A DNA stretch of 64,000 nt from Limnoperna fortunei (GCA_944474755.1 OX104119.1:43177927-43241926); one strand, 5' to 3'. Numbered from the stretch's first letter, positions 32,419-45,294 are shown. Made by a program: numbers and translations. The notes: a model not told the origin generated them from the sequence alone.

Positions 32419-35400
32419 AACTATGAATCTTAAATTTTAATGGTAAAACATCGATGACGTCATGGGGCTTTTTGAATTATAACGACGTTAAATATTCTTT
32501 AATATGGGTTGTTCCATCAGATTTTAGGTTACAAAGCAAATTAAATTATGTCTGCATATTTAAATTAGTGTCACAGTGAATCGCATATTGTACGTTTCTC
32601 GTGTTGTGATGCTAATAAATGTCAATCTTATTACCGATTCGTGATTTATATTTAATTTCCAAATTCCAAATGTATAATTCATGCACTTGAATTGCGCTGA
32701 CCAACATGCACAGAAAGTAATTTATTTGATATTTGATAAGATAAAAGACAAGATAAGTCGTACGTCATGTACCTGGAAGGAAGTAAATATAACATGTGTT
32801 GTCGGCAAAAAATGTTTCCGTTTAAGTGTTTCCCAAAAATTTGAAATATTAAAGCTTACAATGAAATTTTTTTAAAAATCCAAATGATTCAAACGTTGTA
32901 AAAAATTAATCTATGTAACAGTATTTTAGAAGACCTATCGTTAAACCTCTGTTTGGATTTTCTTATAATAATTATTCTTCTAAAAGCTTAAAATAAATTT
33001 ATTTCAAGGGGTGACAATATCACCATTTATACTTTCAAACAATAACAGAATCTCCAAGATAACATAAATCAAATTTTACGTAGAGGTAATTTAATTTCAG
33101 TCACAAACCTTTTTTTAGATAAACTAAATTTGGTAATAAATATTCAGCAATTTTTTGGTTTTCTTTAAGAAATTATTCTTTAAATGATAAATACATCTGT
33201 CTGTTAGATGTGCCTGTAAAATCGGTACGCCATTTCCGTATAGACTTATTTCTCAGTATTTTCTTTGCATGAGATTTTAACCATTCATATGGTACTTCTA
33301 GTTTATTAGAGAAAGAAAACTTAAACCGATTTCATCTTACATGTTCAAATCATGCAAGACATTGAAATCAATTCAAGTATAGTTTGAAAAGAATGCGTAG
33401 TAATTTTATAGAAAGTTTATAAGAGAACTCAATGTCTTGTTGAGAATGCAAACATTCGACATTTCATACTGATGCCCAATTTAGCCGTAAACTTAACAAT
33501 TTGGTGACTATTTCCAACTTAATGAATGTTCTTCAGAAACTGAAGGTAAACTTTTTATATTTTTGTATTTTTATATTGTTTTGAATAAAACCAATCAGTT
33601 TGCAAACAATTTTTATTTCTTGTAGTTCAGCTACTTTCTCTGCCGTTAAAACAGTATCATCGCTTACCTTTGTATACAAAATTTATGTCAAGTCAAAAAA
33701 AGCCATATCATTTATCATATTCTACATTTTCGTCGTAAAAAACAGTAAAAATGCTCTCTTTTATAAAAAGAGAGAGAAAAAGAATGGTAAAAGGATTTTA
33801 ATCTGTCTTGCGCCTACATTACAGGCAAAATGTAAAACCTACCCCAGTTAGATCCGATTTAACATTTTGATAATAGCTATAAATAACATTCAACTACAAT
33901 AAAACACTACACTATATGCATTGTATTTTACATGTATTAATTAGTGACACTGTCAACACCACAATCCTTACCATTTGTAATTTTAAAATATCGTTTTAAA
34001 TATCAGTCGTAGAAATATAGTAGAATTTAGAACTTAGCACATTCATGACATTGCTTTCGATCATTGTCGACGTCACTCATCTAAGTAAGAATGAATAACT
34101 AAACGATTCCGTAAAAATGGATTAATAGTCCCAAATGAAACATTTGCATTACTATACAAAATGTTGCCTAACTTTTCTACAATTGTATTTATTTCATAAA
34201 ATTCTCTGTATTACCCGTAATTTGAAGACTCCTGAATTCAGTTACTATACAAATACGTTTGTCAAATCGTTCGTTTCAATAAATATAGTCACTACAGTGG
34301 TACGTTAACATTGTGTTTTGTTTAATTGGTCTGTTTTAGGACAGATCAAATCAAGATGAATTAGCCTGTAAAATCTACAAAAGCCTGGAAGGCTCATTCG
34401 AGATTTGAGAATCGAAATTCGAAGTTCGATATTTGAAATTCGATTCGATATTCGAAATTCGAAACTCGAGATTCGAAATTCAATATAGTTTAAGCCAATC
34501 AGATTGCGTGTGACACAATCTCTACCAATCAGAATAGTTCTTGTATAAACGTAGCCACGTGCTATCAAGTTCGTGGGTTTTGTTCAAGGTACTTGACCAG
34601 TTTTCCCGCTGATACAAACATTTTAATACAAGCAAATTTTTGCTTTTGAAATGTCTGTACATGAGAAAATGATCGTACTTTTTATGCCTAAATATAAACA
34701 AATTCGCTTCTTAATTTTTTTTAAACAAGCAATTTTTTGCCTCTTGAAAATATTTTTAATGTCTATCCCAGACAATTCAATTGTATGACACTTAAATGTT
34801 TACCGTAAGGGGTGGTCCGGTGCGCCGTGAGACCATCATCTGGATCCGTCGCTGCATTGTGCATTTAGCTTGATCAGTTAATAAATAAATACCACGGCAT
34901 ACCCTTTCAAAAACCATTTTTCGAAATCCAGGTGGGGAAATAAATAATGGTGGGACGATATGAACCTTTTAAAAGGTGATTTCTAAACAATTCGATCCTA
35001 AGACAAACCAGCCCTATTAAGTTATTATCGATTTTGTCATGTATACTAGTCTTTTGTACGGGCTTCTGTGTCTTGTCGTTTATACTATTATCATAGACCT
35101 GTATATTCTAATACAAAATGTACACAGGTCTATGATATTACTATACTATTATTATTATAATTAAATTGACAAAAAATTAACATGGACATAGATCTATATT
35201 CTTATATACATTCATACAAAATCTTGACTTTTACCAGGTTTGCATTAAACGCGTTTTATCCACTGTTGGTAACATTCAACATTTCTGCCCCGCGTTCAGG
35301 GAAAACTTCTTCTAAAGAATATTTTGTATGATCCGGTGCATATGAACACTTCATTTTTAAGTATTATTTGCATCTTGAGAACAGACCCATCCATTTTAAT

Positions 35401-37295
35401 GTAATATAGGCTTTAATGTTAGAATGTGAATTTATTATGATTCAAACGAGGCTTTAATAAATTACAATTCCTGCTCGTTTTCCTGTGTGTTGCTTTGAAT
35501 GTATAGTCACTAGGCATAACTAGCTTATGAACAATATTAGTATTTGTTTCATGAATGCTAAAATAATATTTTCCTCTCAGATTAGAAATTCCGGGATGGA
35601 TGGATAATTTTTTTAAATATAAATCCTCAACATATATACTACAAAAAATAAAAGTTTCTTTAACACAAAGTTCTCGCAATCCCGCCTGTACTATCGGGTA
35701 GTTAAATCTGTCATCCTCGTACATCTGTTAGTTTACGTTGGTGAGTATCTCACAAATATGTTAATGCGCCACATATTTGCTCGTGTGCCTTGGATTCTGA
35801 TTTTTTTTTATAACAGGAACCAATTCTTTCTTACATTCGTTTATTTCTTGTGGAAAATGAAAAATACATTTTTTTCTGGGTGAAGAGGGGTTCTTTCAAA
35901 ACTGTGTTTTATGGAATTCTCTTTGTTTTAAATATGTACAAATCTTGCCTAATACCTCTCTGTTAATATCATTACTTTTTTGGATTTGATGCACGTTTTA
36001 TTTCCTTAACAATCTAAAGATGGTCTTTAAGAGTAGTACTGAAAACACATTCGGGATCTCCTTTTATTGTTAGATCAGGATGAAGATTATTACAATTTTG
36101 TTAAACTCGATTTTACATGAAGGTTTCCTGTACTACCATTGATTCCAGCATTAGTTTTGTTTAAAATTTACGTCTTCCGGCACATTCAAGACTCGAGATT
36201 TTGTCGTGCAATATATCAATCTCTATGTCTTAAAATTTTTTTATTGTGTGTTTCTTTAATAATCTCTATATCAAATGTTTCTATAGCTGTTAGCTGTTAA
36301 CACATATTCTCAAGTATATATTTTTTGTAATTTGATATCTTGTAATATCGTTGATCTAGAATGTGGATTTGTTGATTTAGTGTGGGTAATATCTGGCTCA
36401 AACTTGATATTTTCTTACATATTTACATTATTACATAAACTTGATCTTAAATTGAAATGTTTGAGGTGCGTTCGACTGAAACATGTTATTGCGTATTTGA
36501 GTCATATGGCTTTTTCTCTCCATTTCCCAAAACTGACTCGCCCCTATTTATGTCTTAAAATGAATGTCGTAACTTATGCAGAAAGTTGTTTTCTTTCAGA
36601 ACCACCAAAGTGTACTCTTGGTCTTTGAACGAGTTCGCTGAATTCTTCTCTTGTCGTTTTTGTTTTTTTGGCTTTGATCAGATTAAAATCAGATTATTTT
36701 ATTGTTATTTAGGGTACTGCAACTAAAGATTGTTTCTTTGAGACAACCTTATTATTAGCACCGTCTCGTTTACATTAGTAGAGTGCAAAATAGCAAAACG
36801 TTTACTAATCACGCTTATGTAGTTCTTAAGTGTATCTGTACAATTTATAGAGATGAAATATTGCTTTTGATTTACATAAAACATATTATTAGAAGTTTTT
36901 TACGATTGTCTGGAATTTAGCAAAAACACCCTTTTCGAGTAAAGTTTGTGCAGTTGTTAATATATGTAGGACATATTATATGTTTAGGTCAATAATCACA
37001 AATGACACATTCATTTTTAAAGAATAAAACGTCTAGCTTTCTGTAGAGACACATGCTGACATAGCAACATTACAGAAATAAGTTATATGTACAATTTTGG
37101 CCATTTACCTTTGAAGATGACGATTAAAAAGTGTTATAAATGTCCGCGGAAGCTGTTATGTATTGTATGTAATTAAATCAATCCACAAAACGTTTTCTTA
37201 AATTTTTGAAATCATTTTTGATTAAAATCAATCCAATAAAAGTACGTTGACACTGACGAAAATTCACAGCTGTTCTGCTTATTTTTATAGCATAT
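32419..37295. other. Unassigned AT-rich DNA
   Basis: No gene is supported. Contents worth noting are a TTCGA-rich array (34396-34482), a perfect 14-bp inverted repeat TATCATAGACCTGT (about 35,087-35,132), and a 101-codon minus frame from a true ATG (35419-35724) whose product I do not recognise and which lacks splice or poly(A) support. Confidence 0.4.
34396..34482. repeat. TTCGA/ATTCGAA degenerate simple array
   Basis: About twelve copies of ATTCGAA, TTCGATA or ATTCGAGA in 87 bases. Each unit is nearly its own reverse complement, so the array can fold on itself. It is a microsatellite-like tract with no coding role. Confidence 0.8.
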
Positions 37296-37333
37296 TTATC
37301 TGTAAAAATAAAATACACCGTTATACTTAAGGC

Positions 37334-37502
37334 ATACCTGTAGTAAGTAGATAAATGTTTTATTTTCGTATTCTATTATAGGTCCTTTTTTATTTCCGAA
37401 ACTCATGATTTGAGCTTTAACTCTTTTCCAACTATTTTTATTTTTTGTGACCAGTAACATTTTTGTCGTAAATAGTAACACCACACTCAGTAAAAGATAC
37501 AT
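37334..37502 (-). CDS. Candidate first exon with signal-like N-terminus
   Basis: On the minus strand an ATG opens a hydrophobic start (MYLLLSVVLLFTTKMLLV) followed by a Lys-rich segment, and an ACAG|GTATGC donor at about 37,334 would end the exon. The product is not recognised. A SINE lies immediately upstream of the start and no downstream exon was found, so this is weak. Confidence 0.2.
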
Positions 37503-37511
37503 TTCACATGT

Positions 37512-37760
37512 TGTAGCCGGCGGAATGGTTAAGTATTATTGATCACGTGGTCTGTCAACACTGAGGTTATGGTTTCGAGTTTCACGGCGAGCAGCGTTTA
37601 CATGGCTAGAATCTTATTGAAAAGGATTGCAGGTTTTCCTACCACAGATCGGTGGTTTTCTCCCGGTACTCCGGCTTCCTCCATCAATAAAAATGCACGA
37701 TAAAGCTTAAATATTAGTGCAAGTGGTGTTAAACACTATTGAAACAATAAAAAAACAAAT
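37512..37760 (+). mobile_element. SINE, diverged full-length copy
   Basis: In forward orientation: head remnant (GCCGGCGGAATGGTTAAG), B-box-like GGTTTCGAGTTTC, the AAGGATTGCAGGTTTTCC and CCCGGTACTCCGGCTTCC blocks, and the tail GTGGTGTTAAACACTATT with an A-rich end. It has many substitutions, so it is an old copy. Confidence 0.85.
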
Positions 37761-38424
37761 ACATGTTGTAAAAAAACATGACATCTTATTTACATACATT
37801 GTTTTTCCATATTTGTAAAAAGAAGGAAAGAATTTACATAATGCATGCCTATTTATTTCGTGACATATTTTCTTTTAAAATCAATTATAAAACGGATAAA
37901 TAAAAACAATTGTTTAAATGTTGAACAAGCATTGTCAATCAAAACATCTATTTCATCATGACGTCCTGTTTTTTGGTGTGTAAACACTAATCCAATTCTT
38001 TAAAATTTTCTACTAAATTTGTTATTTTTTTAATTAGAGCAGCTCTTTTACCTTAAGTGCAACTTGACCGACATCATATATATCCAGAATCGTACGTGAC
38101 AGGCCTATGTTCTCTCAAATTTCATTACCTCTTTAAAACCTTCCAAGAGAAAACCAGCTTCCGGGATAAACCCCACTCTAAAAATAGCTCTTTCTTTTCA
38201 GAAAATCTTGGTTTATAGGTCATGTAGTGCATGTGACATAAAACATACTAAACACCATTATAACAGAGCAAGTTAGGACTCAAAATGTTTCTAATATATT
38301 CACATTTCAGAAAAACTTTCATTCATTAAATTCCAGTTAGTAGTTTTTAATATACACTAAGATAAACAGGACTATTTTGTTTTTACGTACTATTATTTGA
38401 TTGGTCCCCTTTAGTGTCTTGACA

Positions 38425-38490
38425 CCTTTTATTCCGAGAGGAAGCCGTACTCCAAGTGAAAACCAGCAATCCTTTATTCTCGATCATCCA
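38425..38490 (-). mobile_element. SINE fragment
   Basis: About 65 bases matching the central SINE block in reverse (TTATTCCGAGAGGAAGCCG, then AAAACCAGCAATCC). Both ends are lost. Confidence 0.6.
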
Positions 38491-38875
38491 GACGCTTTAA
38501 TTACATTTGTGTGTCTGGATTCATCTCTTTATTGAACATCTTTACGACCGACAACGGGCGAAGTTATCCATTGGATGAAATTTTTGTACTTCCGTAAATA
38601 TCAAGAAGTGTGAATAAAAAAAAAATTACAAAGTTTAAATTTGAATATTATTATAAAGTATTACTTTATCCATTTATTAAACAAATATTATTGTAATGCA
38701 CAATCGAGAAAGAATCTTACTGTGACGTAATTTTATAAGTATAGATATGTTTTCATGATTTCACTGGTCTTAAAATAAGGCCCTAAAAATAGATTGATTC
38801 TTTTGTCTCGACCTATTGGTAGCAAAGTTACAACAAGGTGATCCCAGACGCAATTAAATATGCGTCTAGGCGATC

Positions 38876-39002
38876 GAGACTAGCAATCCTGGTCAATTAG
38901 ACAAGTCGAGCACACCCTACCCACATTAAGTCGCGAAATCCGCAACTTGTTGACAGGCACGTGATTGATAGGAGATACGAACCAATAAGCCGCCGAGCAC
39001 CA
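38876..39002 (-). mobile_element. SINE head fragment
   Basis: The reversed tRNA-like half of the SINE (CAATCCTGGTCAATTAGAC ... ATCCGCAACTTGTTGACAGG ... CCGCCGAGCACC). It corresponds to the fragment at 51,148-51,322 in the related DNA transposon, so the SINE inserted before that transposon spread. Confidence 0.75.
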
Positions 39003-39864
39003 ATAACGCTGAAGAGAAAATTCTGCGAATACTGCAATTCGGGGTAAAATGTGTGTTACTAGTAGACACATTTGAAGGGATCGAATGTTAATTATGCGCA
39101 AAACGTCAATAATGTTTAAGGTCGTCCATAAAGTCATATCGATAAAACAGAATCTTTCCAAAACGTGTTATTTAAAAATAATAATAATGTACTTCAAATA
39201 CTACTAATTTTTTAAGAGAAAAGAACTTATAGAATTATTGAATGCCTACAATGGACATCTTAGATATTCTAGGTATTAATTACAATCTTATTTACAATTA
39301 GCGTACACCGTTTATCATTTCTGTTTCAGTTAACGGAAAAAAGGTAATAAAACTAATCGTATGTTAATAAAAACATTCAGTTTGAAAAGACATTAATTAC
39401 CGAGTCATTTTTTGAAATATTTTCGTGTAATCTTTACAAATCATATCTAGGTACTACTGAATATTTTACAAAATTCAAAGTACTTCGCCCTGTATTTTTG
39501 ATAAAACCAAAAACGCGAAATTGTGAAGGCAAAAAAAAATAATAAATAAATAAATGCAAAAAGCAGAAATTATCTTCATTTTGTGTTTACATGTTCGCAT
39601 AATCAACTCAAAAGTATCTGTGAACAAGCATGTGTATTTGTTTCTATTTTACAAACTTTTTTATCTGAGTTTAAACTCCTTGTAAATAAATTCATGTGGC
39701 AGAATAAATTAGCGAATAGAAAAAATAATAGAAGTGATTTCGCTTTCGTCATCTTATTCAGGAGTGTACCCCACGATTCCTAGGAATCCTGGTACAAAAG
39801 GAAAACTCTGTTTAAGCTGCGGCAAATAACCTTTTAAGCGTTTATAATGAAAAAAACTCGACTT

Positions 39865-40095
39865 TGGTGGTCTTGTAGTGGTTAAGATAACAATATTCTA
39901 TTGATCACATGTGTATTGTTCCAGCATGCGAGTAGGGTGTGGTCGAAAAATCCCTAAATTTACAAAGATTTCAAGTTTTTTTCCTGTCGAAGTTTGGGGA
40001 TTTCACGGGTTTCTCTAGGTCTTCCCCAATAAAAACTCGACTCCATGTTACATAGCATAATACATTTTTGAAAAGTGTGTTAAACTTCAAGTTAA
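39865..40095 (+). mobile_element. SINE, strongly diverged
   Basis: In forward orientation: head remnant GGTGGTCTTGTAGTGGTTAAG, the TATTGATCACATGTG motif, then the GGGGATTTC..TCTTCCCCAATAAAAACTCG and TGTGTTAAACTTC tail blocks. No target duplication is visible. Confidence 0.7.
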
Positions 40096-40427
40096 CATAT
40101 AAATAATGCGAACGTGACAGCGCGAAGTGACATTTTTTTAAATGTTTCTTATCCCGCCGTCACGTTTTTGTCTTTTGCGCTTTCTTTCTGCTTTATAAAA
40201 TTTAAAAGACAATAACACGATGTACTTTTTCGAACAGGAGGTCAAATATTATGTGACGTCATTTTGTGTGTGCATTTTTTTTATTTTTAATTTTATATAA
40301 AATGACACTATTTAATTGACTTTGCACATGCTGAAGGAGCATCATTTACTTCACGTGCTTATATTATTTGTGTATATTCCGTCTCAGATGCAGTAATTAT
40401 AAATTTGGAGAATGTTCCTTTTTAGTA

Positions 40428-40925
40428 TTTATAGCGAGCACAGCTCGAAGCGGGTAGCGAGCTGTCCGCGAAGAGCGGTGAGCTCTACGGCAATTGTGAT
40501 CAAAATGAAACCACGTGATCAAAATCTGCTTAATGCTGATATTGATTTTTTTTTCGTCCGGAAGTTGATATCGTCAAAAAACTGGAACAAAGTGAATGAA
40601 GAAAAGTACTAAAAATAATTGTACGAAAGACTTGAAAATACAGTTGACATCGATAAAAAATAAATGTTATATTTAAAATTAACAACAAACATTTCATGCT
40701 ATTTTTGCAATCTCTAAATCGATCTTTAAAAACTGACAATCAAATAAATTATTACACTTCATGTGACGTCACAGTTACAAAGAAAGACGTCACTTGACTA
40801 CTGGAATTTAGAGGCACTTTTAGGGTGATAAAAAATAGAACGTCAATTATGAAATGCACATTATATATTGAAAATAAAGGACTATATTGTCTGTGCTCGC
40901 ATTTTGGCAATGCCTACTCCATATT
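40428..40925. mobile_element. Diverged MITE copy (family of 31.1 kb)
   Basis: The reverse complement of the MITE at 31,132-32,225 without its nested SINE: ATAGCGAGCACAGCTCG, GCTTAATGCTGATATTGATTT, TGACATCGATAAAAAAT, CGATCTTTAAAAACTGAC and CATTTTGGCAATGCCTA occur in the expected order. The terminal ACAGGTTATA ends are degraded. Confidence 0.8.
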
Positions 40926-41526
40926 ATCGTTGATAACTTTAGGCTAGTTTAAGCCGTCTGTTAACCGAGCTAGAAATAACTTTCGTATGGCAAGGGAAAT
41001 AACTGTTGACATTTTTATACAAATAAATGAGAGGAAACGATTGTTCACATTGCGAAATATTAATGTATTAATCAATCCGTCAACTTCAAAGATCGGAAGT
41101 TGAATCGGAAAGTCTGCCGCCAGATTAGACAAATCGTTCCAAACCCATCAATTGACAGATTGGGAACGATTGACAGATCTGACTGATTGATAACTGATTA
41201 ATGACGGATTATTTAAGTGTTGCGTTTTCAATCTGAAGTACTTATCAAGTATGACTTCCGGGCTGGTGATACATGCAAAATTGCCTGCCCATCGGTTCAT
41301 TGATTGTTTTGCTTTTGTTTTTACCTCGTTCATTAAATATATCCGTTAACCCCACTGTAAACAAAGAAATTTCTATGACAGTATTGAAGTATTTTAAACT
41401 TAATGATAATGTTGATTGTATTTATTTTACCGTTATATTTTATATTTATATTGTAGATAATACCTTTTTACAATCTATTTTAGCTTTTTAGCATTCCATT
41501 ATATCTGGTTTATTATATACACGTAT

Positions 41527-41940
41527 ATAATGCAGGCGAATGGTTGACACAGTGCCACAACCGTGTGAGATCGAACCTCGCTTAGGGTAAGCAAACATTT
41601 GACAACATTTAAAATCTTATTCTAACCGTGTTGGGCTTCATTTGTAAACGTATATAAATATTTCGTGTTAAGACTTTATCTCTGATGCTTTAGAAATCTG
41701 CTAGATAAACGAAGCTATATTTATATATAGCGGATTTGGCCGAGGGGGTCTAGACAGCTGGACATAATGCAAGCGAATGGGTGCCACAGTGTCACAACCA
41801 TGTGAGTTCGAATCCCGCTGAGGGTAGGCCAAAATTGACAGTATTAAAATCTAATACTAACAGTTTTGAGCTTAATTTGTAGACGTATATATTTGAAACT
41901 ATGCCAGTATTTTAGAAATCCGCTAAATAAATATATTATA
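41527..41940 (+). repeat. Tandem tRNA-like SINE repeat, two units
   Basis: Two units with a 237-bp offset. The second is more complete: AGCGGATTTGGCCGAGG (A-box-like), GGTCTAGACAGCTGGACAT, CCACAGTGTCACAACCATGTG, then a B box GAGTTCGAATCCCGC, an AT-rich body and a TTTAGAAATCCGCTA end. It is probably a tRNA-derived SINE arranged in tandem. A third copy in reverse is at 63,727-63,957. The tRNA-like head cannot be a tRNA gene because the body runs on without an acceptor stem. Confidence 0.75.
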
Positions 41941-43440
41941 TGGATGTCACAATACCAGGACGTATATAACATTAAACATACATTAAGAAAATGGCAATAA
42001 AAACAGACTGAACAACGAAAGCCAAAAATCAAGAGATAATTACAAATCCGGATAAAGACAAACATACACAGCGAAACACAAAAACCAAAAACCCCAGTGA
42101 GTATGCAAATTCTGCATGTTGGTCAAAGTTGTAATGGTGTGTGTACCCACATCCCCGCCCTTTTGGTTTAGCCCCTTGACGCGAAGATAAATGGATGTTG
42201 CATACTTTATTGTAAAAAGCTGATTGCAAGATTCATATACGAAGCATAGGAAAAGAACAGATAAAAACATTTCATATCATGTGTCAAATTGTTGTGTTGC
42301 AAGTCCAAGGGCAAGGCAAGTTTTTTTATTGTGCTGGAATAATTGAGGGTTGCATGTCATGAAATAAATTGGTAATAGTAAGGTTTTGGATATTTCGGAA
42401 ATGTTTCTTCTTGTAGATGAGGCATGAGTTTAGTACAATTTCTTATGTACTTTGAAAAGTCTGGTAGTCATTACCTTCGTCATGGAAGCAAGGAGAGGAA
42501 GTAATCTCGAACCTTTATTATGTTTCAATCATATTTTTTTAAATAAATTACTTTGCATACATAGTTGGCTGATGTAGTATAGTGCTTTATAATATTTTTT
42601 CACTAGTCACTCTTATATCGAATTACTTACGGTGAGCGTGCCTTTCTGGATTTTTTTTCCTGATTTTCTCCAGATTGGTAGAGTTTATTTTAAGAATACC
42701 TTAAATTCAAATTCGCCATTTTATATTTGTCTCCACGGTTGGACTTTGACGTAGGTACTATCCGACACTTGTGGTGTATTACAATCAATATACATCGTTG
42801 AAAATACAGAACACATTAATTACTTAAAAATATAAGTTTAAATATATCAACTAAAAATTTGGACTTGAAATTTTTTAATGTATATTTTCCAAGAAATTTT
42901 TGACGAGGTGGTCCGCGATTTTCATTGAAAAGAGTATTGTTGAAATATAACCACTGATTGGAATAATTATATAACCATGGAAATGTAAGAAACAGACTGT
43001 AAATAATTTTAATACAATTAGTTAAACGTTGAACAGCATTTTCTACAGCACATTTTGTAATTTAAAACTTGGTGCCGAACATCTCCATGTGAGCCTGGTT
43101 GCCAGTTATGGTAACAGTTTTAAATCTTGTTCACTTGTGCAGTTGTTTACCTTTCATACAAAATGTAAAGATGCATTTCGCGTTCGTTATAAACTTTACG
43201 GGATTACTCTTGTTTTACATCTTCCGTATCGATATATTTATTTTCTACGTTTTTAGTCGGAATGGAAACCGCTGAGAGGGTAAGAATCTGTTCAAATGTA
43301 AGTCTTATATTTATCGACCAAAATCGTACGGAAAGGCTTATTGTTTTTATTGACAAAAACCGAGAGGTAATAAATATTAATACGTGGGATGGATTGTTTC
43401 CTCTCAGCGGATTTCTATAGTACTAAATAATTAGAACATA
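41941..43440. other. Unassigned AT-rich DNA
   Basis: No supported gene. Several frames of 60-76 codons exist, none recognised. Confidence 0.45.
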
Positions 43441-43745
43441 CAGTACTTGAGATTTAAAACGCATCACTTTTAGCAATCCGTCAGCAATCCGCCAGCGTTC
43501 CAAAATCCGTCAGCAATCAGTTATCAATCAGTCAGATCAGTTAAATCGTTCCCAATCCGTTCACCGGTCAAATTGACAGATTTGGAACGATTTGAATGAT
43601 CTGAGGGAAAGATTGGAGTGATTGCTTCATGCAGTCCATTCAACTTCCGGTGAGTGAAATTAATATTTCGAAATGTGAAATTTCTTTTCACTCGCCAATA
43701 TTAGTTTAAAAATGTCAACTGTTATTTTCTCATTTATGGCTCGTT
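43441..43745 (+). mobile_element. Left terminus of the CAGTACT DNA transposon family
   Basis: TA then CAGTACTTGAGATTTAAAACG, followed by the hairpin-rich terminal region (AATCCGTCAGCG, TTCCAAAATCCGTC, ATCAGTCAGATCAG, AAATCGTTCCCAATC) and CATTCAACTTCCGG, the inverted equivalent of the right end at 52.5-52.69 kb. No partner right end was found to the right, so it is a solo terminus or a truncated copy. Confidence 0.75.
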
Positions 43746-43796
43746 TTACCTGAAAATGAGGCTTACACTTGTCTAAAGATAAAAATGACATAAATG

Positions 43797-43845
43797 GAAA
43801 TTCACCCAATTTATAACAAATGGAAATTCACCCAATTTATAACGT
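43797..43845. repeat. 24-bp tandem duplication
   Basis: GGAAATTCACCCAATTTATAAC is present twice in direct succession with a short AAAT-type linker. It is a simple slippage duplication. Confidence 0.9.
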
Positions 43846-44783
43846 TTCGGAAATAGTCCTTATATACTAAAGCATATAAACTGCTGAGGTGTTTGAAGAA
43901 TATTGAACATCAAAATATACAAACATAGCACTGATAAAACAATCGTTTTGCTTCACGATATGAATGAAAACTCGATGTCAAATTCACATTTACTTACTAA
44001 AAGTTGAGGATTTTCATGCTGAAAGATTGTTGTCAACAAAAGAGACGACATTTGGACATCATGATGTAGACACTCGAATGAATGAGTTAAACTAGTGGTG
44101 ATTTGTGGTTTATTGATTAATTTATTACTCCAAATGTACTGCAAAAACTCTGTAAGCTGGAATAGCGTTATCTGATTTGAGCGACGTAATTCATAAAGGG
44201 ACTTTCGCAGAGCACGTTACGCTAAAACCGTCATCAAACAAAACTCTGAAAATATTTATCAAACGCAAAATACCCGGAAATGGACGGCTTATTTCATCAC
44301 TCGTTTGTTCGTTGTTGTGAAACATTGTAATGATTGAATGTTTTCAGAATTATCGGTGACATAACAGTATTTTTGTAGTAGGAGGTGCGATCGCACCCAA
44401 CAAAACCCCTCCCCTTCTGATGGCTCTGATTGGAAATTCGTGAGAGAAGTATCAGCATCACCACACATAACTCAGCATAACAGTCTGGAGATTTATTTAT
44501 ATAAATTCCTGTTTGCACGTCTTGATCTAAAGGGATAATGATTTGCTCAAACGTACAGCGAAACGCTTGATACCGAGGCTGTGCCTATCTCAACCGTGAA
44601 TTAGTCACCCCTCTATTGCCAATTCTAAATAAATTATATTGTTTGATAGATAAACAAAATTCATTCATTTGTTAATCTGGATGAACTTTAGTTGACAACC
44701 TGTTAAAAGCAGATAATATGTTAATCCGTTTAAATCGCAATGAGTCAAAATGACACGTTTACATTACATTGTAACACCAATAC

Positions 44784-44795
44784 TAATACTTTATT
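44784..44795 (-). terminator. Probable LINE 3' end, AATAAA
   Basis: On the minus strand GAGAATAAAGTATTGG lies at the inferred end of the LINE 3' UTR, after a TTGTTTGATAATTTCTGTGTAAC run. It would be the polyadenylation signal of the element. Confidence 0.4.
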
Positions 44796-45118
44796 CTCAT
44801 AAACATACAAGTTACACAGAAATTATCAAACAATACTAATATAATAGTACATGTGTGAGCAAATAACAATACATAGCTAACCAAGAGGGATGACCTTTGA
44901 TAACACAATTCTTATAAATTTCGATTATTTTTCTAGTACACTAACATCTGTTGTACAAAATAGTTAATTAAATTTTAAAGTATTTGCATTTTTATGGCAA
45001 TAATTTGGTAATAGTTTTTTTCCTATCGATACTAAAAAAGTTACATACTAAAATGTAATGGTATTCATCACCAAATTCATTAAGGTTACATAAACTGCCA
45101 CTCTGCGGCACAGAGAAA

Positions 45119-45294
45119 TATAATTTCCCGTGTTTCGTAGTAATAGCGGGAAAATATTGTCTTAAGGTTATGATATGTCATAAGCCAATCAAAGTAGCTT
45201 CGTATAATCACGTGGTAGAAGCGTATGTAGGTTTTGGCTGTTTTAAGTTGTTTTTACGGGCTTCATTCTAGCCGTAGACTTCGTTTAGTCAAAA
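45119..45294 (+). repeat. Split direct repeat A1 (5' end)
   Basis: 176 bases beginning TAATTTCCCGTGTTTCGTAG and ending CGTTTAGTCAAAA, repeated at 49156-49331 with about ten differences. It includes the inverted pair TTCCCG/CGGGAA and runs into the start of gag. Confidence 0.93.

Larger units (their letters stand above)
38876..41242. mobile_element. Older copy of the 50.8-kb DNA transposon
   Basis: Three blocks match the intact element at 50,771-52,694 in the same order and orientation: about 38,876-39,180 with 51,200-51,520 (SINE head plus CAATAACGC..GAGAA..), about 39,520-39,800 with 52,085-52,335, and about 40,960-41,242 with the right terminal region (GGAAGTTGAAT ... GTGTTGCG ... AGTACT), followed by TA. 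A MITE copy (about 40,428-40,925) and another SINE (39,865-40,095) interrupt it. The left terminus was not found. The middle part is too diverged for a confident alignment by eye. Confidence 0.6.

Noticed and set aside
35419..35724. 101-codon minus-strand frame from an ATG.
   Set aside because: No homology is recognised and there is no promoter, splice or poly(A) support. It is kept only as a note in the intergenic entry.
41729..41835. tRNA gene with a GGCCGAGG A box and GTTCGAATCCC B box.
   Set aside because: There is no closing acceptor stem, the head runs into a repeated AT-rich body, and the sequence is present in several copies, so it is a SINE.
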